In this document: piece after piece, positions 22,764-33,596 of the stretch
Numbering within the stretch: position 1 is the stretch's first letter
Layout: each line of letters opens with the position of its first letter
Source of the DNA: Carettochelys insculpta
Lineage: Eukaryota; Chordata; Testudines; Carettochelyidae
Length of the DNA stretch: 64,000 nucleotides
Assembly: GCF_033958435.1 (NCBI RefSeq)
Contig: NC_134152.1
Coordinates: 13,812,001-13,876,000, forward strand
Direction of reading: 5' to 3'
Translations under genes and position numbers: made by a program
The notes under the pieces: generated by a model
Seen by the model: only the letters and a program-made list of their open reading frames with translations
Told to the model about the DNA's origin: nothing
The model's database searches: none

Positions 22764-24700
22764 ATGTCTCTGGCAGGCTTCAAGAAATGTGTGTCATGCC
22801 GTGAGGCTATGCTGGCCTCTGATGGCCACAGCAAATGTAGTTGCTGCCTGAGCAAGTTCCACATGCCTCACAAATGCCCCCATTGTACTAAACTTACTAC
22901 TAGAGCCAGAAAGGACAGTAAAATGAGGCTGAAGATGATTCTGTTCGATAAGGCTCTTCAGTGTACAACATCCAAGTTCACTTCCTTGGAGGGCTCATCA
23001 GTGCCTCAAAACTGAAAAGCGGCTTCTCTGACCTCTTTAGGTCATAAAAGAAGGAGCGTTCCCTACTTGATTCTTGCCAGTATTATCCACAAGCAGGACA
23101 AGCGAGATACAAAGCTGGGACCCCTTTACATCCAAAGGGGACACGAGGCCTAAAGAGCAAAAGGCAGCATCTGGGACTCAGGCACATAGAGATGTGTGGC
23201 CATGAGCCCGCATGTCTCTAAACAACAGGTGCTGAAGATTATGGTACTGAGACAAATATCACTGGCACCGAGACCATTGGAACTGGAGGCACGGGGACAC
23301 AGACTTGCAGTGCCGAAGACCTCCAAATGCATGGAACTGAAAGTTTCAGAACCAGGGCCTGCACTGACGACAATGGAACTGACAGCACCGGCAGACTCTG
23401 CACCAAGGCCTTCGGCACCGGGCGTGACACCAACCATATCAGCACTGATTCAGTCAGTTCAAGAACCAAGGAAAGCGCATTCCAAAACACAGCACAGTAG
23501 TCCTTCTCCAGACCTCCTCATTGTACCATCATCTCTGTCTCCAAGCTCTTCCCCAGAACTATTCATACTGGAATGGCCTCTGACACCTCCATCACGTTTC
23601 CTTAGGCTGCTGTTTCCATTCCTAAGGCCTTCTTCCCTGTGGCTCAGACACCTTTCGCCCGACACTCAACAATTGCACCAACTGCAGGGATATCCCCGTC
23701 AGGTATCCCCACCTCCATCTCCATCATCAAGACAGTCTCACCTATCGTACTCCTTTTGCCATCATGCATACAGGCAATGCTCACGGTCCAGATACTCATC
23801 ACCTGGTTCATGTCCTTGCTACTACACACACCCATGCTATCAAGAAGATTATCGTCGGGGCCTTTGCTCTTCTAGATCCAGAGAGAGCTCTCTGGACACA
23901 TGCCCCTCATATAGACAATCTTCATCTTCTTCAAAGCCACCTCTCCCCTTCAAGAGAACATTTGGAACCAGCTATTGATCCCCACTTAGAACACCTGGGG
24001 GAGCAAATACAAGATGTGGCTGAGGAGCAGACAGAGGGATACCATACAAATGCTGCTTCGTCCTCTCCAGAAGAGGCAGTGATATATCCTCTCCAGATGA
24101 TCTTAGGCAATTCCAGGAACTGTTCAAGAGGGTTGCCGAGTTTCAGGACACACAAGTGGCGGCTGTGCAAGAGAAGCAGCATAAACTCCTCAGGAATCTG
24201 AGACCTCCAGTATCATCAAAGATAGCCATTCCACTGGATGACTCCAATACAGAGGCTGCTACTAATATTTAGCAAACTCCTGCCTCTATCCCAACCAACC
24301 AACAAGAGGGCAGACAAAAAGTATTTCATCCCCTCAAAGGGAATGGAATTTCTATTTAATCACCCCCAGCCAAATTCCCTTGTGGTAGAGTCTTCTCAAC
24401 AGAGGTCGAAGATGCCACAGTATAAGTCTACGGTATCTGACGAGGATGCGAAAGGTGTACTCATCTTCCACCATGCTATTATGTATGGCTAACTATGCTG
24501 CACACCTGTCCAATCATAATTTTGATAATTATACAAAACTCATATTGCTCTTGGACTATCTCACAGACAATAAGAAACCAATTCTAAAGTCAATAGTTCA
24601 GGAAGGGTATGTGGCCTCACTTACGGGAGTCCAAATCACACTTGAGGTGGCAGACACAGCAGCATGATCAACCACCACTGCGGTGATAATGCGGCGAGTG
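22764..24700 (+). pseudogene. DIRS copy C gag-like ORF
   Basis: The ATG at 22764 starts a frame with a zinc-knuckle-like pattern CSCCLSKFHMPHKC (C-x2-C-x4-H-x4-C), an extra CPHC, then LTTRARKDSKMRLKM. Copy D has the same layout (CIRCLGESHVAQKC ... LTTRARRDREMRIKM), so this is the conserved start of the family's gag-like ORF1, presumably RNA binding. The frame stops at 23013. Further parts follow in other frames, such as the Ser-rich stretch at 23196-23978 and a segment NPLVVESS-like near 24375. The last recognisable piece, YTKLILLLDYLTDNKKPIL, ends near 24700. Confidence 0.65.
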
Positions 24701-25261
24701 TCCTGGCTACAGATGTCTGGCGTCCCTAAAAAGTTATAAAGAAAAGTCAAAGACTTCTGCTTGGATAGATCAAAACTATTTGCTGAATCCACAGAGGTGG
24801 TTCTGCACTCTAGAAAGGACTCAAGAGCCTCGTTAAGAACACTGGGTATTTATACCCCCGGTATAGGAGAAAGAGGTACTACCCATATCAACGATGCTAC
24901 ATTTACTAGCCTCAATGACCACAATATCACCAGCATGGTTACGATCCAGGGCATCAACAGCAGCAAAGACCACGTAGATGCCGAATCCAGCAAGGCTGCA
25001 ACCCTGCACCGCAGACAGCTAGACAGTAGGTTTTACTGCTGTGTTGGGGACTGTGACACCACACTTCTCGTTCAGTGCCAACAATCACCTCATCACCTGT
25101 TTCACCATCGCTTCAAACCATTTTACCGACAATAGGAAAACATTACCACAGACAAATGGGTACTGTAAATTATTTCTGCAGGATACACCATCCCATTCCT
25201 CACACTACCACCAACAAAACCCCCTACCCAGTCCCTCTTCCGGGACCCCTCTCACGACATT

Positions 25262-25990
25262 TTGTTAAAACAAGAGGTTTGTCATCTCCTAGCCATAGGA
25301 GCAGTGGAGAGAGTCCCAGATGAGTTCAAGGGGTGGGGGTTCTATTCCCATTACTTCCTCGCAGAGAAGAGGACAGGAGGCTGGAGACCAATATTGGACT
25401 TACGAGCTCTCAATCGTTACCTCTGCAAGCAGCGTTTCAAGATGGTCACCATTACTTCTATAGTTACAGCACTGCATGATCGGGACTGGTTTGCAACCCT
25501 CAGCTTACTAGAGGCATGCTTGTATATATCCATCCATCCTGCGCGCAGATGCTTTCTTCATTTCACTGTGGGCACAGAACATTTTCAATACAAAGTTCTG
25601 CCCTTCAGCCTGTCTTCAGCTCCCAGAGTCTTTACGAAGACACTCTCACTAGTGTCAGCTTACCTACATTGACAAGATGTCTTCATCTTCCTGTATCTGG
25701 ACCATTGCCTCTTAAAAGGCAACTCGCATGTGGATGTACTGCATATGATAGACATTACTACAAAGGCGTTCCACTCCTTGGGCCTCATTATCAATTTCCA
25801 AAAATCAAACATGGAGCCCATGCAGGACATAGAGTTCATAAGAGCGCACTTCGACTCTACTATGGCAAGGGTGTATCTACCTATTCTGCGTTTTCATGCC
25901 ATCCAGTCACTGATACAGGTGCTGGTATACAGCCCCACAATACAGGTACTAAGTTGCCTCTAACTTCTGGGGCACATGGCTGCCACCACA
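25262..25990 (+). pseudogene. DIRS copy C reverse transcriptase, inactive
   Basis: The frame contains GWGFYSHYFLAEKRTGGWRP, LDLRALNRYLCKQRFKM, LPFSLSSAPRVFTKTLSLV, a stop at 25672, then FLYLDHCLLKG and LGLIINFQKSNMEP. This is the DIRS/Ngaro-type RT domain. Two catalytic sites are lost: the ALDLQDAY-type motif A reads TLSLLEACLYI, with Asp replaced by Ser, and motif C reads YLDH instead of YLDD. This copy could not reverse transcribe. Confidence 0.8.
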
Positions 25991-26470
25991 TCTGTGGTGC
26001 AAAACGCCAAACTGCACTTTTGCTGCCTTCAGCATTGACTGGCAGCTGTATATATACCAATGAAACATACCACTTAAAAAGAGGTGTCGCCAACTGCAGA
26101 GGTATTAAAATCATTGAAGTGGTGGACAGAGCCCAAGAACCTACTGTCTGGGGTCCCCTTTCACCAGCCCCAAACTACAGTTTTTCTCATGACAGACTCT
26201 TCTAGTATAGGCTGGGGAGCACACATGAGAAATAAATCCATGCAAGGGTGATGGTTGCCGCGGGAGATGGCTATGCACATAAATATGATGGAACTAAGGG
26301 AAATGTTCAATGCATGCAAGCACTTCGTACAGTATACACAACACAAAGTAGTTGGCATCAATACCGACAACATCACCACAATGTACTATATCAATTGACA
26401 AGGTGGAGCCAGGTCTTGTGCATTATGTGCGGAGGCTGTTCGCCTGTGGAACTGGTGCATTGCAAATACC
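25990..26470 (+). pseudogene. DIRS copy C RNase H region
   Basis: The fragments line up with copy D at 43270-43690: VFLMTDSSSIGWGAHM-like near 26185-26225 and a stretch ELREMFNACKHF-like near 26290-26320, followed by IDKVEPGLVHYVRRL. The frame changes several times, so only remnants of the RNase H fold remain. Confidence 0.6.
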
Positions 26471-26599
26471 ATCAGCACTGGTTTCCCCTCCTACAACGCA
26501 TGTCGTGTTGCCGAGTACTCCCCCTCCTGATCGTCCCAGACCTCCTCACACAGAACCAAGGAGCTGTGAGCCACCCCCACCCATGGACATGATGCCTGA

Positions 26600-27650
26600 A
26601 GGCATGGCTAGTTCTTGGCTCAGCGCCTCAGAGACATTATGCTCAGAAAGGGTTAAAGAGGTCCTAGAATGCAGCAGACGAGCCTCCACCTGGAAGACTT
26701 GTGTACAAGTGAAAGCATTTTACCTCCTGGTGCTTATCCAAGCACTTACACCCTCTAGAGGTTCCCGTACCCACAATTTTAGATTATATGTTGCATCTGA
26801 CACAAGGGGGACACTCTCTCTACTGTCACTAAAGGTCCACCTGGCAGCTATATCAGCCTTCAGGCGTATCGTGGAAGGGTCAACTGTCTTCACTCACCCC
26901 ATTACGACATGGTTCCTGAAAGGCCTTACAAATTTATATCCTCCTTGAAATCCAATATCGCCCCCATGAAGCCTGGATCTGGTGCTGGACACGCTGTCTA
27001 GGCCACCTTTCGAACCCCCTAGCCACAGTTTCACCTCGTTTACTTACCTTAAAAACAGCATTCCTTCTGGCTATCACATCTGCTCGTAGGGTGAGTGAGT
27101 TGGCCGCAGCAATTGCGACTCTGCCCTGTACAACCTTCTCCAAAAATGCGGTAATGCTATGTTTAAATTCTGCATTCCTTCCCAAGATCTCAGAGTTTCA
27201 TATAAACAAACCGATAATTTTACCATCCTTCTATCCTAAGCTGCATGCCTCAAATGACGACATTCAGCTTCATGCACTTGATGTGAGAAGGGTGTTAGCC
27301 TTTTATATAGACAGAACTAAACCCTTCTGTAAAACAGACAGACTACTCATGTTACCTACACGGAGATCAAAGGAAGGATTATTGTCGCAAAGAATCTCAA
27401 ATATCATCACATCTTGTATGAAGATGTGCTACTCGTTACATAAAATCCCTTTATCAGCTCCGCACAAGGCTCACTCCACCAGAGCAATGGCGGTTTCGAC
27501 AGCCTTCTTCAGAGGAGTCTCCTTGAAGGACGTTTGCAGAGCAGTAATGTGGTTGTCCTATGAGAGTTGCCAAGCATTACACAATCCATCTGCTGATGGA
27601 AGAAGATGCACACCTACTACTCAGGGGCAAGCTACACATAATCTGGTACC
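26600..27650 (+). pseudogene. DIRS copy C tyrosine recombinase
   Basis: This is the enzyme that integrates DIRS DNA circles. The N-terminal core-binding part reads VKEVLECSRRASTWKTC and LSLLSLKVHLAAISAFRR, ending near 26945. The catalytic part then shows ITSARRVSEL with the first catalytic Arg (about 27085), and AHSTRA (H-x-x-R, about 27468-27490). The catalytic Tyr context AKHYTI is present at about 27570, but one frame away from the preceding helix. The gene has at least two frameshifts and a stop, so it is inactive. Confidence 0.8.
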
Positions 27651-27689
27651 CACCTCCATGTTTTGGGGTCACTGCTGTGTAGTCGCTGG

Positions 27690-27790
27690 ATGTGGAGGAC
27701 CCACGGCGATTGCTCGAAGAAGAAAGAGAAGTTACTTTTGTAGTAACGATGGTCCTTCGAGATGTGTCCCCATGGATGTTCCAGTACCTA
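27690..27790. repeat. internal complementary region of DIRS copy C
   Basis: GTGGAGGACCCACGGCGAT, TGCTCGAAGAAGAAAGAGAAG and GGTCCTTCGAGATGTGTCCC are the complements of the two element ends joined together. This is the structural signature of DIRS-type elements. Confidence 0.75.
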
Positions 27791-28059
27791 CCCATTCCTC
27801 CCAGCTTTGGAGTTCTGCTTTATGTTTTTCAGGGGCATCCGAGGTGTTTTTCTCAAGGAACTGGCATAGACCAGATCGCGCATGTGACTGAAAGCATGCG
27901 AAGGGCCAGCATGCTCCTGCGCATGTGCAATCTGACGATCTACAACTTGAAAATATCCAATATGCGGTGCTGGGGCGAGCCTGACACCCGATGTGGAGCA
28001 CCCATGGGGACACATCTCGAAGAACCATCATTACTATACAAGTGAGTAACTTCTCTTTT

Positions 28060-28491
28060 CCACAAATTATGAGAAGTACATGCTTCAACTCACTCAGTCC
28101 CAAGTGTTCTTCAGGGATCACACAAACACTACCACCTCAAGGGCCACCCTATGACTCCAAAAAGCTCAGAGCGATCTCATCCTGGTGGTGCAACTGTCTT
28201 CCAGGGGCATGGTGCGTGTTTGCCTCAAGCTTCTGCGGCACATGGTCACTACCAATATATGTGGTCAAACTGGCTGGACTTCATGTGCTCTTCCTTCAGT
28301 CATGGCTGGCCACATGTGATGCCCCTGTATATGAATGTGTTATGACTTCACTAAGGTTACCCGCCTCCCATTACAGTGCACTCTCCCCAAGCCCAGGCCT
28401 CTTCAGCTGCATTCCTGGTTCATTTGCCTCTCCAGGAAATCTGTCAAGCTGCAACATGGTCCTCTGTGCACACTTTTACATTCTACTATGC
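28060..28491 (+). mobile_element. DIRS copy B, part 3 (RT end to recombinase end)
   Basis: Bases 28060-28330 read TNYEKYMLQLTQSQVFFRDH and LKLLRHMVTTNICGQTG, the end of the RT region that continues part 2. Bases about 28400-28491 jump to the very end of the recombinase (LQEICQAATWSSVHTFTFYY), so the RNase H and most of the recombinase have been deleted. The TFTFYY segment corresponds to the catalytic Tyr region. Confidence 0.65.
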
Positions 28492-28720
28492 CAGTGATTC
28501 CCAGCCTTTTCGGTAACGTAGCACACTTTAATGAGAGCATTCCATGGCACAGCCACTTTTTCAGCTGAATTAATTGCTTATAAACATCACTTTTACTTAC
28601 ATGTACTACGGTTACAGTCTGAGTGGAGAGGTTTGCAACATGTAGCACGTGTAGCAAATGAAACAAGGATCAGATGTATTGGTGTTTCAAAATCCATCAC
28701 AGAATACGCTGTTGGGGTGG
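28492..28720. mobile_element. hAT-type MITE fragment
   Basis: It begins CAGTGATTCCCAGCCTTTTC and continues GTAGCACACTTTAATGAG and CCATGGCACAGCCACTTTTT. This resembles the CAGTGGTTCTCAACC end of a widespread amniote hAT repeat. The right end is not resolved. It was inserted into, or fused to, the end of copy B. Confidence 0.5.
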
Positions 28721-28724
28721 TTGC

Positions 28725-29170
28725 CACCTGGGACAGGGTGGCCTAATGGCTAGGCCTCCTGGCCGGGGCCTGGGGTGTGGGCCTTCAGCTCCCCCAAGTG
28801 TCTATGGGATAAGTTGTGGCGTGGCCCCAGAGAGCCTATTTCCTCATTTGGTGGGAGCAGGGTTCCCTGTGGTGGGCTTCCCACCCCCCTCTGTGCCTGG
28901 GGGAGGGTCCTGAGGCCATGCCCTCTGGCGGCTGACTGGGTGACAGCTCTGGCTCGGGCTCTGCTGCCTCAGAACCAGCTCCTGCCTCTTGGATGCTCAG
29001 CCTCCAACTGGACTGGCTTCCCTCCCTTTATATACCTCCAGGCCTGACACTGGCTACAGATGAACCAGGGTGGGGCTGGTTGGGCCAACAGGCCCTGTTT
29101 AACCCCTGCCTTGTCTGGCCTTCCTCTCATACTCTTACAACCGTCTTTAGCAGCAACCATATGAGCACTT
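28725..29170 (+). repeat. GC-rich block, possibly a solo LTR
   Basis: The block starts near TGGGACAGGGTGGCCTAATGG and contains a TATA-like TTTATATA at about 29030. It ends near CAACCATATGAG. There is no coding content. The composition and the promoter-like box suggest an LTR, but no partner copy or duplication is visible. Confidence 0.3.
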
Positions 29171-29327
29171 ATAAAATGTGCTCAGTGCCGTGCTAGGAAT
29201 GGGTAAACAAGTAACCACTGAAATCAGCTCACTTTCTTCTCCCCCTCCCTGCCCCCCCCCGCTAGCCGGTGGCTGGGTAATGTGTGGTGAGGTATTCGCC
29301 TGGGTCCTAAACAACCCAGTTTTTTAC

Positions 29328-30338
29328 TGTTAGAGCAGGGAGCTCCTAGCACTCTCACCTATGGCCAGGCTGTGGTAACCAAACGGTTAAAGTTCTTTTT
29401 ATTGTGCCGGCTGTGTTGCAGTGAGAAAAGGGTAACAGCAGTCAGGCTTAGATCTTAACTAGTTACAAGTTTATTTAGGCTACAGTTATAAGCGTGCAGT
29501 TACAAAAGGCTATTGTCTACTTCTTATATGCTAGCAAAGTACAGGTGTTAACAAGTTACGTTACAATCCAATACAAAGATATCTGTTACCATCTAACACA
29601 ATGATATCTTGATACAACGACATCTAGTTACAGAGCTCTAATTCTTTAGCTGTGCACAAAAAGAAAGGAGACCTAGCATGGGTATATCTTACCCTCTCTG
29701 CATCTCTCGATACCAGCGTAGTCAAGCCAGATCAGTCACTCAATTCCGCGGAAAGACGAATACGAGGTTGGGCGTCCCCAGCTGCGGACCTCGGGAGGCA
29801 GTCACCTGACCCGACCAGCAGGTAGTTGGTGGAATGCACTCAGAGTTAGAGTTCTGCTGGGCCCACCTTTTATACCCCTTTTAGGTTATGTATTCTCTTC
29901 CTTATCTAAGGTGCCAGATCGTACTGGTCTGTCTTTTGTGACGCCAGTTTGTTACAAGGGCATTTCTTACTTAATTTGCACTTGTAAGACAGGAGATAAG
30001 CAATTTAGGAGTACAGGACATTCTTTTTGCAGGGGCAGAGACTTCCTCTTCTGGGATGGCTGTGTGGTCATCATATCCATCAATGCCAGCTGGGGTGATT
30101 TCCTGAGGTTCCCCCCACCTCTCTTGTTGACAGTTTGGCCTGTTAGCCTTTTATCTGTACTTTCTGTTTCTCAGGGTCACGATGAGCTAGCACATCTGGG
30201 CCTCAATGAGGGGCATCAAAGACTGTGCTGTCAGCAGCCGTTTCTGTGCCCTGTGTGCTTCTCAGTGGGGGGGGGGGGCGGGGCAGTGAGCAAGCTGGCT
30301 TGTAAGGGGGAGACTTTGTCTAGCTACACCCCCCAACA
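29328..30338 (-). mobile_element. solo LTR-like element
   Basis: On the minus strand the block starts TGTTGGGGGGTGTAGCTAG and ends CTCTAACA, so it has TG...CA ends with a TGTT/AACA inverted repeat. It carries a TATAAAAGG box at about 29868-29873 and an AATAAA signal at 29398-29403, in the right order for an LTR of about 1 kb. A G run at about 30269-30278 may be poorly assembled. No target duplication and no internal retroviral region were found next to it. Confidence 0.5.
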
Positions 30339-31124
30339 AGCCTGTTGGACTCCGGATGCAGAATTTAAATGACGTCCCAGCTCCAACAGATTCCCATCTC
30401 TCCCCGCCCCCTTAGCTTGTGCTGCTGTGCTAGCTTGTTTGTGCCAGGAAGAAGCATTTTAGATGCCTCCCGGCATGATCGGCGTCCTGCAGGGTTAGCA
30501 TTTCCCCTCATGGTGGTTCTGGGTCCCAGCTAGCACAGGATTCATCATTTTCCCCTTGCAAACCACCACCTGTGTAAGAAAATATATAGAATGTAAAAAC
30601 TTTTTGAATTGGTCTATAAATGTGATTATACATACATATAAACAGTAACATATTTGAACATTTTTCATGAAGTGGGTGAGGCTGAGACCCAGTAGCCGAT
30701 CATGCTCCTTATGAAATTTCATGCCCACTGGAAATTTCATCCTCTATCCCACCCCACCCCATTTTGTGCACCTGTGAAACAGACTAGAAAAATTTATGAA
30801 GGGTTGTGGTGGAGTCTCCATCAAAGGCAATCTTCAAATCAAGGTTACATGTTTTTTTCTCTAAGATATGCTCTAGTTCAAATAGGAATTGATTCAAGGA
30901 AGTCCTGTGTTATAAAAGAGGTCTGATTTGGATGAGGGTACATTTTTGCTTTATAATGTTTAAATAGTTGGTGTAAATCTGAATGCTGTATGTAAAGCCT
31001 GTAAGTGTTGAGGCTGCATTCTAAGGAGGACTATTTTTAAAGTCCTGCAAGTTAAGTGCAGTTGGACTGTAGCTTCTAGCTTTCTATCATGTGTCGGATA
31101 ATAGAGGAGTGGTAAATTCAAGTG
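30339..31124. other. intron 3, nothing recognised
   Basis: Mixed to AT-rich sequence; nothing structured is seen. Confidence 0.4.
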
Positions 31125-31454
31125 TTAATTAACTTCAAGAGAGAGTTGTTGAAGATGTGTCTCTTGTAGCTGGATGGAACAAACGTCAGCATTTAACGCC
31201 TTCTGCTGATGGGTGGAAACAATGGGAGCACCCCCCCTAGAATTCTTAAGGCAGTTCTGTTTGGTTTTCCTTCTTATTGCTAGGAGGTTATTTTTGGCCC
31301 TCTGGGCCATTAATTTTTGGACCTGTCTCCATTGGTAACAATTTTTAAAAGACACAGTTGCAAAGTGAGTGGCTTCCACTGTAATTGTAAGCACCATGTT
31401 AATTAGAGACATTAAAATCAGGAAATCATTTTTGAAGAATCTAAAATATTTCAA
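31125..31454 (-). mobile_element. possible L1-like LINE fragment
   Basis: The minus-strand frame of 109 codons includes LNADVCSIQLQETHLQQ. It resembles the start of an L1-type endonuclease domain (LNADVxFxQETHL), preceded by a basic stretch that could be the junction with ORF1. Only a short, weakly matching segment is available. Confidence 0.4.
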
Positions 31455-31572
31455 AATGTTGACACTGCAAACGAAATAAATCCTGCATCAGGATATACGG
31501 ACTCCCTTGCTATATAGAATCATACCATTACACTAGAACAGTTCTGTCTTCTAGACACAAAGGGGAAGGATC

Positions 31573-32279
31573 ACTGGAGTGCCTCAAGGATCAGTTCTAG
31601 GGCCAGTATTGTTCAACATCTTTGTTAAGGACCTAGATAAGGGGATGGATTGCACCCTCAGCAAATTTGTGGATGACATTAAGCTAGGGTAGATATCTTG
31701 GAGGGTAGGGAAAGGGTGTAGTGACCTAGATAAATTGGAGGACTGGGCCAAAAGAAATCTGATGCGGTTCAGCAAGGATAAGTGCAGAGTCCTGCACTTG
31801 GTACGGAAGAATCCCAAACTTTGTTACAGGCTGGTTGCTGACTGGCTAAGTAGTAGTGCAGCAGAAAGGACCTGGGGATTACAGTGGATCAGAGGCTGCA
31901 TGTACTTGTAGTCATGAAGGCTAACTGAGTATTGGATGCATTAGGAGAAGCATTTACAGCAGATCTAGAGAAGTTATTGCTCCCCTCTATTTGGCACTGG
32001 TGAGACCACATCTGGAGTATTATTTCCAGTTCTGGGCCCCCCAGTATAGAAGGGACGTGGATGCACTGGAGTGGGTTCATCGGAGTGCAGTGAAAATGAT
32101 TAAGGGGCTGGAGCACGTGACTTGTGAGGAGAGGCTGATGGATCTGGGTTTACTTAGTTTTTAGAAGAGAAAAGTGAGAGGCAATTTAATAGTAGCCTTC
32201 TACTTCCTGAAAGGGGGCTCTAAAGAGGGTGGAGAGAGGCTGTTTTCGGTGATAGATGGCAGAACAAGGAACAATGGTC
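31573..32279 (+). mobile_element. CR1 LINE, part 1, interrupted
   Basis: The frame reads [19 protein letters not shown] (motif B) and FVDDIKLG, a mutated FADDTKLG motif C. The usual sequence up to LFSVIDGRTRNNG follows, with several stops. It breaks at TGGTC (32275-32279) and resumes after an inserted LINE at 33597. Confidence 0.85.
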
Positions 32280-33520
32280 TGTTCAAACTGCTCCACAAGA
32301 TAGGCTGTCTTCCACGGTTACTCAAGATGATCCAGTCGTTCCACAAAGACATGAGAGGAACCATCCAATATGACGGCACATTATCGGATGCTTTCAGAAT
32401 CAGGAGCGGCGTCAAACAAGGATGCGTGCTTGCTCCGACATTGTTCGGGATCTTCTTCGCACTCCTCCTGAAGCATGCCTTTGGATCTTCAACAGAGGGC
32501 ATCTTGCTGCACACAAGATCTGATGGGAAACTGTTTAACCTTGCAAGGCTGAAAGCTAAGTCTAAGGTGCGAGAAGTCCTCATCAGAGACATGCTGTTCG
32601 CAGATGATGCTGCTGTAGTGTCTCACGCAGAAGACCAGCTTCAAAAACTGCTGGATCAGTTCTCCAAAGCGTGCAAGGACTTTGGGCTTACCATCAGCCT
32701 AAAGAAGACAAACGTACTCAGTCAGGATGTTGCTGAATCCCCATCAATCAGCATTCACAACTATACGTTAGAGGTCGTCCACGAGTTCGTTTACCTCGGG
32801 TCCACCATCACTGACACCCTGTCATTGGACACTGAGCTAAATAGGAGGATCGGAAAAGCGGCCACAACTCTGTCCAGACTCAGGAAGAGAGTGTGGAGTA
32901 ACAACAAGCTGTACACTCACACCAAAATGCAAGTCTACAGAGCCTGCATCCTCAGCACCCTCTTTTATGGCAGCGAGACTTGGACCCTGTATGCCCGCCA
33001 GCAAAAGAGGCTGAACGTCTTCCACTTGCGCTGCCTCAGGCGCATCCTTGGAATATCATGGAAGGACAGAGTGACCAACACCATCATCCTCGAGCAAGCT
33101 GGAATCCCAACCATGCACACCCTCCTCAGGCAGCATCAACTCCGCTGGCTTGGCCACGTCCACAGGATGAATGATGAAAGGATTCCAAAAGACATCCTGT
33201 ATGGTGAGCTAGCCTCTGGCAAAAGACCTCCCGGATGCCCCCAGTTGCGCTACAAAGATGTCTGCAAGAGAGACCTCAGAGAGGTAGACATCGAGCTGGA
33301 CAACTGGGAAGAACTAGCAGACGACTGTAGCAGATGGAGGCAGGGGTTACACAAGGGCCTTCAGAAGGGCGAGATGAAGATCAGACAGCTAGCAGAGGAG
33401 AAGCAAGTGCACAGAAAGCACAATAAGGACTTGCCAGACACCCACTACATCCGCAAGAGATGCAGCAAGGACTGTCACTCTCGCGTGGGTCTTCATAGTC
33501 ACAATAGACGCTGTAAATGA
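32174..33520 (+). CDS. chimeric CR1-RTE open frame, reverse transcriptase C-terminal part
   Basis: An open frame of 448 codons starts in the CR1 part (about 36 codons, MRGNLIVAFYFLKGG to RNNG). It crosses the insertion point without a stop and continues in the frame of the inserted LINE. The inserted part has GVKQGCVLAPTLFGIFF (motif B), MLFADDAAVVS (motif C with its Asp pair), FVYLGSTITDTLSLD, LFYGSETWTLYARQQKRL, LRRILGISWKDRVTN and LRWLGHVHRMNDERIPKDIL. This matches the second half of an RTE-like ORF2; the endonuclease and RT fingers are missing. The frame is intact, but the fusion is probably accidental: two insertions happened to keep the phase. The LINE clade (RTE, RTE-X or a related group) is uncertain. 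Confidence 0.8.
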   Translation: MRGNLIVAFYFLKGGSKEGGERLFSVIDGRTRNNGLFKLLHKIGCLPRLLKMIQSFHKDMRGTIQYDGTLSDAFRIRSGVKQGCVLAPTLFGIFFALLLKHAFGSSTEGILLHTRSDGKLFNLARLKAKSKVREVLIRDMLFADDAAVVSHAEDQLQKLLDQFSKACKDFGLTISLKKTNVLSQDVAESPSISIHNYTLEVVHEFVYLGSTITDTLSLDTELNRRIGKAATTLSRLRKRVWSNNKLYTHTKMQVYRACILSTLFYGSETWTLYARQQKRLNVFHLRCLRRILGISWKDRVTNTIILEQAGIPTMHTLLRQHQLRWLGHVHRMNDERIPKDILYGELASGKRPPGCPQLRYKDVCKRDLREVDIELDNWEELADDCSRWRQGLHKGLQKGEMKIRQLAEEKQVHRKHNKDLPDTHYIRKRCSKDCHSRVGLHSHNRRCK

Positions 33521-33591
33521 AGTCCTCAGTTGAAACTTTAAAGGGCGCGATCCATAGTCTATGCAGACTGAAGGATGCCTACTACTACTAC
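32280..33591 (+). mobile_element. RTE-like LINE inserted in CR1
   Basis: A 1.3-kb, 5'-truncated non-LTR retrotransposon is flanked by TGGTC on both sides (32275-32279 and 33592-33596), a 5-base target duplication. Its 3' end is a CTACTACTACTAC tail, as expected for an LINE with a trinucleotide tail. Removing it restores a continuous CR1 sequence. Confidence 0.8.
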
Positions 33592-33596
33592 TGGTC

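Larger units (their letters stand above)
22259..28059 (+). mobile_element. DIRS copy C, near full length, inserted in copy B
   Basis: The element starts TTGTTCTTCAAGTGGTCCCCA (left terminal repeat) and ends ACAAGTGAGTAACTTCTCTTTT (right terminal repeat). An internal complementary region at about 27690-27790 is complementary to both ends. In between lie gag, RT, RNase H and tyrosine recombinase. The flanks are the two halves of copy B's RT gene: LITDLG-like sequence on the left and TNYEKYMLQLTQSQVFF on the right. That shows the insertion is younger than copy B. All genes are decayed. Confidence 0.85.

Noticed and set aside
23196..23978. 260-codon Ser/Pro-rich frame as an independent gene
   Set aside because: It lies inside DIRS copy C between the zinc knuckle and the gag end, in another frame of the same decayed ORF1.
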